This document shows positions 58,061 to 64,000 of a stretch of DNA of 64,000 bases, in pieces. Source of the DNA: a virus; the IMG/VR virus record IMGVR_UViG_3300033149_002985, positions 1 to 64,000 of that record. One strand, given 5' to 3'. The translations under genes were made by a program, and so were the position numbers. The notes under the pieces were generated by a model. It did no database searches. It was not told the origin of the DNA and saw only the letters and a list, made by a program, of their open reading frames with translations. Each line of letters begins with the position of its first letter. The first letter of the stretch is position 1.

Positions 58061-58320
58061 ACTTTCTTTTTTATCTGAATACTTTTTTTCCATTTTTTAA
58101 AATCTTTTTGATTAAAATTTGCCATCAAACATTCTTTACCTTCTAACTCTCTTGCCCAACTCAAAATTGTTTCTAGAACACTTATTGCATATCTCCTTTC
58201 AATTTCATCAAGTAAACGCATTCTCTCAGTATCTTCCATATTAGGACATGTTCTGTGCATTTCTAATTCTTCTTCAATTATTTTAACAAACCTTTTATAA
58301 ATTTTTCTATAATTTAACAT
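58057..58320 (-). CDS. Helical protein, 87 aa
   Basis: Highly charged helices (FVKIIEEELEMHRTCPNMED, RYAISVLETILSWARELE). It overlaps the SbcC C-half gene by one base and may belong to the recombination module. No family is recognised. Confidence 0.6.
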   Translation of the reverse strand: MLNYRKIYKRFVKIIEEELEMHRTCPNMEDTERMRLLDEIERRYAISVLETILSWARELEGKECLMANFNQKDFKKWKKSIQIKKKV

Positions 58321-58976
58321 TATTCTATATCCTTTTTTTTGACCTTTTTAAGCTGTATAGCTTTATCTGCACAATTTTTATAAATACTATTGTGAGTAAC
58401 CATAATAATTTGTCTATTGAATTTTTGACTAATTTCTTTTAAAAACTGTCCTGCTTTTTGGTCATAAATTTCATCCTCTTCTTCTTCACCAGAAAGTCCA
58501 GTAAAAGGTTCGTCAAGTAAAAGAAATCCTTCGTTTTTTGGTAAAAAAGTTTCAAGTAAAACTAATCGCAAAGCGAAAGAAACAATACTAATAACTCCAC
58601 CTGAATCAGTATCAATAATATCTGCTTTCTCTTGTAGTTCTGGAGTCTTAATATTAAAATCTAAAGTCCCTAATGAACCTCTTCTATCAAATTCTAAAGC
58701 AAACTCAAATCCATCTTCTTCAAATACATATTGCATAGCATAAGTAACTAACTTTTCAAACTGTTGTTTAGTCTTTTCACGTGTAACTCGTTGAACTAAA
58801 TTTAAAAGTTCAACAGCCTTACTTTCTCGCTCTTTTTGTTCCTTTAATTCAATAATAGTAAGTTCAGCATTTTCAATAGTATTAGAAATAGCAATATGCT
58901 GACCGTTTAAGTTGCCTAATTTAATATTAATATCATTAAAAGTTTGGTCTAAATTTTGTAAAGTAATATTATCCAT
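58320..58976 (-). CDS. SbcC/Rad50-like ATPase, C-terminal half, 218 aa
   Basis: SGG (125-127) in the ABC signature, FLLLDEPFTG as Walker B (151-160) and MVTHN (192-196) as H-loop make it the C-lobe of an SMC/Rad50 ATPase. It has only a short coiled coil (about 30-75) and no Walker A. The N-lobe is a separate gene at 60719. Together they would drive the nuclease at 59576 in end processing. Confidence 0.85.
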   Translation of the reverse strand: MDNITLQNLDQTFNDINIKLGNLNGQHIAISNTIENAELTIIELKEQKERESKAVELLNLVQRVTREKTKQQFEKLVTYAMQYVFEEDGFEFALEFDRRGSLGTLDFNIKTPELQEKADIIDTDSGGVISIVSFALRLVLLETFLPKNEGFLLLDEPFTGLSGEEEEDEIYDQKAGQFLKEISQKFNRQIIMVTHNSIYKNCADKAIQLKKVKKKDIE

Positions 58977-59136
58977 TTTTTAAAATCTCTTTCAAATCTA
59001 AGCCTATAGTTAAAGATTTTGCTTCTTGTTCCATTTCTTTTTCACATACAGAACAGTTACATAAAGGATCATGAATAAGACCCTTTTCAATCTTATTAAG
59101 ATGCTCTAACATTTCTTTTATTGTTATTTTATCCAT
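58969..59136 (-). CDS. Small Cys-motif protein, 55 aa
   Basis: MDKITIKEMLEHLNKIEKGL, then PLCNCSVCEKEMEQ. A helix, a three-Cys cluster and a helix look like a small zinc hook, which is notable inside a split SbcC module. Overlaps both neighbours. Confidence 0.6.
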   Translation of the reverse strand: MDKITIKEMLEHLNKIEKGLIHDPLCNCSVCEKEMEQEAKSLTIGLDLKEILKNG

Positions 59137-59362
59137 TAACCAATCCATTTATTTTTGTTAACTCTTCTTCGATTTCTTTAGTAGATTCCCCAATAATTTT
59201 CTTTAGTTCTTCTGGTTTAACTTCTAAAGGAATTAACTCTTCAACAAGTTTCACCCTATGTTCTTCTGTAGATTTAAGTTGTTGCTCAAAACGGATTTTA
59301 TCTTCCTTATTTTTTTGGGCTTTTTCTTTTAAATCTTTAAGCTGTTTAACATAATTACTCAT
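59129..59362 (-). CDS. Coiled-coil protein, 77 aa
   Basis: Almost entirely heptad-like (KQLKDLKEKAQKNKEDKIRF, ELIPLEVKPEELKKIIGEST). It lies between the two SbcC halves and may be part of the divided coiled coil. Confidence 0.6.
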   Translation of the reverse strand: MSNYVKQLKDLKEKAQKNKEDKIRFEQQLKSTEEHRVKLVEELIPLEVKPEELKKIIGESTKEIEEELTKINGLVNG

Positions 59363-59583
59363 TTCTTTTTCTCCTTAATTATAAATATTGCTTCTCCGTA
59401 TGGGTTCCAAAAAATATGTTTACGAGTATGCCATAAACAAACATTTGTTCCATCTATTCTCTGTAAAGAAACTTCGCATTTATTAGATGGATGTGGTCTT
59501 TGTTCTTTTACTTCTGGAATATCTTCCCATTCTTTAGGAGCAGGTGCTGAACTTGTTCTATAAATATTTATTCCTCTATCCAT
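59359..59583 (-). CDS. Hypothetical protein, 74 aa
   Basis: IYRTSSAPAPKEWEDIPEVK, then beta strands (VCLWHTRKHIFWNPYGEAIF). No family. Overlaps neighbouring genes by four and eight bases. Confidence 0.6.
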   Translation of the reverse strand: MDRGINIYRTSSAPAPKEWEDIPEVKEQRPHPSNKCEVSLQRIDGTNVCLWHTRKHIFWNPYGEAIFIIKEKKK

Positions 59584-60502
59584 TTTCTAATTCTCCTATT
59601 TTATCCATTATACAATCCACTACCGCTTTTTCTATATTATTCTCATTCGCTACCATTTGAATAGCATTCATAGTATCCATCTGTTGAAATTTAACATCAT
59701 TAATCATATCAACAAAATTATCTATACTCTGATTAAATTCTTTCTTTTCTTCATGTTTTTCTATATCAAATAATTCTGAACCATTTTTAGCAACTTTTAT
59801 TTTTTCAATTCTAATAGGTTTTCCTGTTTCATAAATTAAATAAGAAGGTTCAATAACAGATTCGTCAATTTTTCTTCTCCCCAAACATCCGACGTTGATA
59901 TATTTTGTACCATCAATTTCTTTAGTTTTCCATGCCTTGTGATTGTGTGCAATTAATAAATAATCGTAATTAGTTTTAAATTTTCCCACAACACAATGAG
60001 GAATATGTTTAAAAAAAGGTTTTTCTGTAATTAAGGCATGAACAATGCCTATTTTAATTTTTGTAGAAGTATTACACATTAACCCATTTTCATTAATATC
60101 GTTTTCAATTCCAAAATAATAATCATGCCCGTTTATAGTTTCGTCCTCCGTTTCTATTCCTGTTAAAATTTCAATGTTTTTTGACCGTCTAAACATATGA
60201 GCAAGAGAAGCAGTAGAAGAATTTTCTACACTCGCACCAATTTCACAATGATTCCCATAAAGCAGTTTCATTTTAATATTATATTTTTCAAGCAAGTCCA
60301 AAAATTTATCTATCAATCCATAACTTACAATAGGAATTTCAAAAAGATCACCGCCATCAATCCAACAATCGCATTTTTCTTTTTGATAAATTTGACAAAC
60401 TTCTTCTAATTTAGCCATTACAGAATCACAATAATTATCAATACGATTAGTAGGATTCTTTCTTTTTAAATGAATGTCTTGAGTATATATAAACTTAATC
60501 AT
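59576..60502 (-). CDS. SbcD/Mre11-like nuclease, 308 aa
   Basis: TQDIHLK (D-x-H), CDCWIDGGDLFE (GD), LLYGNHC (GNH) and later HALITEK and AHNHKAW follow the metallophosphoesterase order. GNHD reads GNHC here, but the metal-binding Asn and His stay. It resembles T4 gp47 and SbcD: it processes DNA ends with SbcC. The C-terminus lacks the usual capping domain size. Confidence 0.85.
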   Translation of the reverse strand: MIKFIYTQDIHLKRKNPTNRIDNYCDSVMAKLEEVCQIYQKEKCDCWIDGGDLFEIPIVSYGLIDKFLDLLEKYNIKMKLLYGNHCEIGASVENSSTASLAHMFRRSKNIEILTGIETEDETINGHDYYFGIENDINENGLMCNTSTKIKIGIVHALITEKPFFKHIPHCVVGKFKTNYDYLLIAHNHKAWKTKEIDGTKYINVGCLGRRKIDESVIEPSYLIYETGKPIRIEKIKVAKNGSELFDIEKHEEKKEFNQSIDNFVDMINDVKFQQMDTMNAIQMVANENNIEKAVVDCIMDKIGELENG

Positions 60503-60521
60503 TATAAATATTTCTTCAAAT

Positions 60522-60722
60522 TTATATTGAATGTGTTATATCCATTTCTTTTAAATCTCGCCATCTATACAATTTCTTACAAACAGGACATAATAATTTT
60601 TCATTCGGAAAATCTTTATTCCGTAATCCTTGGGGAAAACTGATGAAAATTCTCATTTTACATGAAGGTGTAGCATCTATTGGACATCTGTATTTTTTAA
60701 TTGAAATAAATTTATCTGTCAT
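60522..60722 (-). CDS. Small zinc-ribbon protein, 66 aa
   Basis: YRCPIDATPSCKMRIFISFP and LLCPVCKKLYRW are two Cys pairs. A ribbon fold for DNA, RNA or protein contact. Overlaps the SbcC N-half stop by four bases. Confidence 0.65.
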   Translation of the reverse strand: MTDKFISIKKYRCPIDATPSCKMRIFISFPQGLRNKDFPNEKLLCPVCKKLYRWRDLKEMDITHSI

Positions 60723-61849
60723 AATTTAATCCTTTCCAAACATTCTTCCGTAATTGGATTGTTGCAAGTTGGGCAAATTTTCGATTCTTCTAATAATCGT
60801 TTATATTCAGTTTCTTGTCCTTCAAATTCTATCTCAACTTCCTCTAATGCTATTTCTGTTTCTTTTTTTGTCTGACTTAGAGCATTATTATCCTTAATCC
60901 ACGATTTTAAGGTGTTTAACCTCTCTATTTTAGCTTGTAATGGGATAAAATCAACCTCAGTTAAGCGAATTTCGCCTATTTTAGCCCGTATATCCTTTAT
61001 TTCCTTTTCATTGCTTACAAGCGATTCTCGCAAGGATTCTAGTTTCTCTAATTTCTTTGCTTTTTGTATTGCTTGGTTAAAAATTTCAACATTAACAGTC
61101 TTAATACTTTTCAACTGTTCTTTGGCAATTTCTATTTCTTCTTCATTAATTTCTAACTCTTCTTGAATTTTGGTTAATTTATCCAATCTTTCTTTTAATT
61201 TCTTAACCCTTTCATAATGAATCTTAAAACTATCAACAATCTTTTGGTAATTGTTCCTTTCTTTTTCTATCTCAATCAAATCGTCTTTAGATTTTTCTAC
61301 TATTTCATCTTGAGATTTAACTGAACGCCCTACATTTAATAAACTCTTATTGAAAGCCCCTAATAATTTATCTTGTAATTCATTTCCTGTTAATAAATTA
61401 AATAACTTCATCCTAAAAGAACCAGGCTTATCCAACAAAAAGGGTAACGTAATTTGCTCTGCTATGTTTAAATTTATAGATTCTTTATCGATTTCTATAG
61501 GGTTTAAATTAATAACATCTTTAATTTCTTGAGGAATTTCTTTACCTATAGAATTAAATTCGGATTCTTTTCCATTAACAGTTAAAATATACCTATTTAT
61601 TGATGAAGAACGTACTTTCTCTAAAATAATGTTATCAGAGAAAAATATTTTAACGGAGGTTTTTTTAGTGCCTTCTTTACGCACAGCATCAATCTTCTTA
61701 TTGTTGACTACCCAATCAATTGAACGGCGTAAACAAGATTTTCCTGTGCGACTAGCACCACAAATTACGTTGACCCCTTTAACAAAGTCAATGTTTAGTT
61801 TAGAATGTTTTTGAAAATTAATTATTTCCAAGCGATCAATGGTTTGCAT
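60719..61849 (-). CDS. SbcC/Rad50-like ATPase, N-terminal half ending at the zinc hook, 376 aa
   Basis: IINFQKHSKLNIDF and Walker A GASRTGKS (31-38) form the N-lobe; residues 165-345 are coiled coil; CPTC (359-362) is the zinc hook, and the protein ends 14 residues later. In normal SbcC the second coiled coil and C-lobe follow in the same chain; here they are separate genes. A frameshift is excluded since other intact genes lie between. Confidence 0.88.
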   Translation of the reverse strand: MQTIDRLEIINFQKHSKLNIDFVKGVNVICGASRTGKSCLRRSIDWVVNNKKIDAVRKEGTKKTSVKIFFSDNIILEKVRSSSINRYILTVNGKESEFNSIGKEIPQEIKDVINLNPIEIDKESINLNIAEQITLPFLLDKPGSFRMKLFNLLTGNELQDKLLGAFNKSLLNVGRSVKSQDEIVEKSKDDLIEIEKERNNYQKIVDSFKIHYERVKKLKERLDKLTKIQEELEINEEEIEIAKEQLKSIKTVNVEIFNQAIQKAKKLEKLESLRESLVSNEKEIKDIRAKIGEIRLTEVDFIPLQAKIERLNTLKSWIKDNNALSQTKKETEIALEEVEIEFEGQETEYKRLLEESKICPTCNNPITEECLERIKL

Positions 61850-62335
61850 TTATTTTCCTTCTTCTGTTTTCACATTTGCTTTATCATTGATTTCTTTAGC
61901 CTTTTCAACTATTTCTTCATCTGTTAATCCTTCAACAACGGGTTTTTCAGTTTTATCTTCTTCTTTAGGTACAACCACAGTTGCTGTCTTAGCAGATTCT
62001 TTTAATTCTTCTTGTGTTAAGGGTCGTCCTGCGGTTACTTCTTTTTCAACAACAGGGTCTTCGACCTTTGTTTCTTCCTTCGGTTTTTCCTCAACTTTAA
62101 CATCTTCTTTTTTTGGTTCCTCCTTCTTAACTTCTTCTTTCTTTTCAACAGAAAAATCAAATGCTATTTGTGAAGCCTTGCCTTCTTCTTTATTAGGAAC
62201 TAAATAAAGATTAACTTCGACATTAGCATCTGTTTCTCTAACCTTTTCAAGTTTTTCTGCTAATTCTTTTAACCTACGAGCAGAAATTTCTACCTTTCCT
62301 ACTTTTTTAACATCGGTTGATTTAAATTCTACCAT
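61850..62335 (-). CDS. Lys/Glu-rich low-complexity protein, 161 aa
   Basis: N-terminal 60 residues (VEISARRLKELAEKLEKVRE, VEVNLYLVPNK) may fold; the remainder is repeats of KEE/KKE/VEE with Pro, disordered. AAAGGAGAATAAAACA precedes it. First large gene before the SbcC N-half; may be a scaffold or DNA-binding inhibitor. Confidence 0.6.
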   Translation of the reverse strand: MVEFKSTDVKKVGKVEISARRLKELAEKLEKVRETDANVEVNLYLVPNKEEGKASQIAFDFSVEKKEEVKKEEPKKEDVKVEEKPKEETKVEDPVVEKEVTAGRPLTQEELKESAKTATVVVPKEEDKTEKPVVEGLTDEEIVEKAKEINDKANVKTEEGK

Positions 62336-62355
62336 TGTTTTATTCTCCTTTTTCT

Positions 62356-62538
62356 TTAAATAATCTGATTTTGTTCTAAAATTAAGGTTATGTCATTTTC
62401 GTTGTTTTCATCACAAAGATTCCCAAAATCAATTCCTTCTTTAGTTATTCGATAATTAACATCTTCAATTTGTCTTTGACCATTTCGGAATACTTCTTTG
62501 ACCTTTTGATTATTATTTAATCTAATAATTTTACTCAT
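62356..62538 (-). CDS. Hypothetical beta-rich protein, 60 aa
   Basis: IIRLNNNQKVKEVFRNGQRQ, then YRITKEGIDFGNLC. Good AAAAGGAGAAAACGT site. No family is recognised. Confidence 0.6.
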   Translation of the reverse strand: MSKIIRLNNNQKVKEVFRNGQRQIEDVNYRITKEGIDFGNLCDENNENDITLILEQNQII

Positions 62539-62551
62539 ACGTTTTCTCCTT

Positions 62552-62752
62552 TTAAACTACTCTTTTTCCATTAATATAAAGTTCCATTTTTTTATTTACA
62601 TGAAGATAATTTTTACCCAACCAAAAACTAATATTATCTGGATTAAGAACTTGTGTAATATAATTTTTTAATTTTCCCGGAATTACAACAATTTTTGTAA
62701 ATGTCCCTATTGGTTTATTCTTTACTTTTTTCCCATTCAATTGATAAATCAT
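62552..62752 (-). CDS. First gene of the leftward early operon, 66 aa
   Basis: MIYQLNGKKVKNKPIGTFTK, then beta (MELYINGKRVV). The ATG with AAAAGGAGAAATAAG is used; the longer frame runs into the promoter -10. No family is recognised. Confidence 0.6.
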   Translation of the reverse strand: MIYQLNGKKVKNKPIGTFTKIVVIPGKLKNYITQVLNPDNISFWLGKNYLHVNKKMELYINGKRVV

Positions 62753-62772
62753 CTTATTTCTCCTTTTTATTA

Positions 62773-62801
62773 AGTATACCACATTTCAATGAGTTTAGCA
62801 A
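62773..62801 (-). promoter_or_regulatory. Sigma70 promoter, leftward (TTGCTA-17-TATACT)
   Basis: On the minus strand TTGCTA (62801-62796) and TATACT (62778-62773) with TGG before the -10. The -35 is weaker than in the other promoters. It faces the recombination operon. Confidence 0.65.
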
Positions 62802-62813
62802 ATATTATTACCT

Positions 62814-64000
62814 TTACACTACGTTAGACATTATCCTTTTCTTTTTTGCTTTGTTTAAGCTTTTGGCGTTATAAGCTTCTAATTCTTTAACAATATCATA
62901 TCCTTTAATACCTTCAGTAACTTGTAAATCGACTTTTATGGAATCCCTAGTACCATTTTGGTAAAAAATATGTAGATTTTGACTTGCTCTGCTTTCTAAT
63001 TGTAAAGCACTATCACTAAAAGCATTTGCTCCAACTAAAGATGAACCTCTAGCATAAACATCACCAATCCTAGCCGAATGAAGATGTCCACTTATTACAA
63101 AATCCACATTTATTTTTTGTGATGTGTATTTACCCTTTATTTTTTGAATTGACTGTTCCATACTATTTGATTTTAATTGGTTCCCATGTAACAATAAAAG
63201 ATTTTGACCAGATACTTCTATTATCTGTTCTAATAAATTACCATTTAATAATTTAATATTTGAATTCCTAAAAATTAATTTAAGAATGTTATAAATGGTA
63301 AAATCATAGTTATCAGAAGCCATCATTTCTGTCCAGCCAATATCTTTAGCTATTCTGCTTTCATTCCCAACAACATTAGCAACCGTTACTTGAAAATCTT
63401 TAGAAATATCTAAAATAAACTGTTCTAATATATTAACGGCTAAAAAAGTGGCTTTACTTCTATTAGTGGCTTCGCTTAATAATTCATCTAACCTACGATC
63501 ACTGTTCAAAAGATCGCCAGTCATTGCAATAAGAATTTTTTTAATTCCTAAAGGCTTAAAATATTGTTTCGTTTTAGTTGCAAATAATTGTAACCTTTGC
63601 GAAGCAATAGGAAAATCATATTTATTATGAACTAAGTTCACTAGCTCATTAAAATGGGTATCTGTAATATGAATAATGCCCGTAGCTCCTTTAGATAAAC
63701 TTTTACTCTTCTTAACTGCAAAAGCAGGTAATTTATAATTAGAAAAAACATCAATTAAATTTTTATTATATTCAATTAAAGCATTGTCTAATTTAATTTT
63801 TTCCCTTAATTGTTTTCTTCCTATTCGGGTCAAATCTTTATAACGCTGATTAGAAGCTATTAACTGTGTATTTTGTTTAGTGATTTCAAAATCTTCGTCA
63901 TAATCAACTGAACCTTTTAATCTTAAATTTGTTAAATGGGAATATACAGTTCGTTCTCCACAATCAAGAACATAGGCAATTTCTGTTGCGGATTTGCCTT
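62814..64000 (-). CDS. HTH-metallophosphatase fusion (partial, leaves the window)
   Basis: The frame is open from the stop at 62814 to the right edge; a TTG at 63833 is not needed as a start. The visible N-terminal part (SATEIAYVLDCGERTVYSHL) is a helix-turn-helix. The C-terminal 340 residues carry HITDTHFN (D-x-H), MTGDLLN (GD), VVGNES (GN) and LLHGNQ/SGHLHSA, the calcineurin-type phosphoesterase set. It may cut DNA near a bound site or be a regulator. Full N-terminus is outside. Confidence 0.8.
   Translation of the reverse strand, partial: GKSATEIAYVLDCGERTVYSHLTNLRLKGSVDYDEDFEITKQNTQLIASNQRYKDLTRIGRKQLREKIKLDNALIEYNKNLIDVFSNYKLPAFAVKKSKSLSKGATGIIHITDTHFNELVNLVHNKYDFPIASQRLQLFATKTKQYFKPLGIKKILIAMTGDLLNSDRRLDELLSEATNRSKATFLAVNILEQFILDISKDFQVTVANVVGNESRIAKDIGWTEMMASDNYDFTIYNILKLIFRNSNIKLLNGNLLEQIIEVSGQNLLLLHGNQLKSNSMEQSIQKIKGKYTSQKINVDFVISGHLHSARIGDVYARGSSLVGANAFSDSALQLESRASQNLHIFYQNGTRDSIKVDLQVTEGIKGYDIVKELEAYNAKSLNKAKKKRIMSNVV

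Overview
The window is a 64 kb, visibly AT-rich stretch of a tailed, siphovirus-like bacteriophage genome. Evidence for this is a complete head-to-tail morphogenesis order on the + strand: small terminase candidate, large terminase, portal, protease/scaffold, capsid, connectors, tail tube, chaperones, tape measure and tail tip, with no sheath gene. Almost every gene abuts or overlaps the next and is preceded by an AGGAGG-type ribosome binding site. Host-type sigma70 promoters with an extended -10 recur. The host is bacterial but cannot be named from the sequence. No integrase, lysin, DNA polymerase or host gene is visible, so the window is probably only part of a larger genome.

Layout. (1) 1-430: tiny minus-strand genes. 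(2) 430-1590: about 1.1 kb without genes, AT-rich then hairpin-rich. (3) 1.6-4.8 kb, + strand: a zincin-like protein, a DNA methyltransferase, a candidate structured RNA, several small genes and a PPP-type phosphatase. (4) 4.83-5.61 kb: ten tRNA genes joined end to end with no spacer, led by a 29-nt acceptor-stem minihelix ending in CCA. (5) 5.6-6.25 kb: two promoters, a zinc-ribbon gene, and a leader with an intrinsic terminator just before the late operon. (6) 6.26-37.03 kb: the late (virion) operon, interrupted by one homing endonuclease gene. (7) 37.03-62.8 kb, minus strand: about 60 mostly small early/accessory genes. They include glycosyltransferases, a B12-type radical SAM enzyme, a pyruvyltransferase, a cupin, DNA methyltransferases, an RNA ligase, DnaQ-like exonuclease, phosphatases, HNH homing genes, lipoproteins and many tiny membrane proteins. 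They end (transcriptionally: begin) with a recombination module in which an SbcC/Rad50-like ATPase is split into separate genes around an SbcD/Mre11-like nuclease. (8) 62.8-64 kb: an HTH-metallophosphatase gene running off the right edge.

How it may work together. Early minus-strand transcription from about 62.80 and 46.63 kb would make DNA-processing, modification and membrane proteins. The tRNA array and RNA ligase would support translation in this AT-rich genome or resist host RNA damage. Late transcription starting at 6.09 kb must pass a terminator at 6.22-6.245 kb, which suggests antitermination or attenuation control of the virion genes. The glycan-type enzymes clustered at 42.7-57 kb are the most unusual cargo and may decorate the cell surface, the virion or the DNA.

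Several start codons here were moved from the longest open frame to a shorter frame with a ribosome binding site. About twenty genes of 24-59 codons were read directly from the sequence. Functional names rest on motifs recognised by eye; no database search was run.
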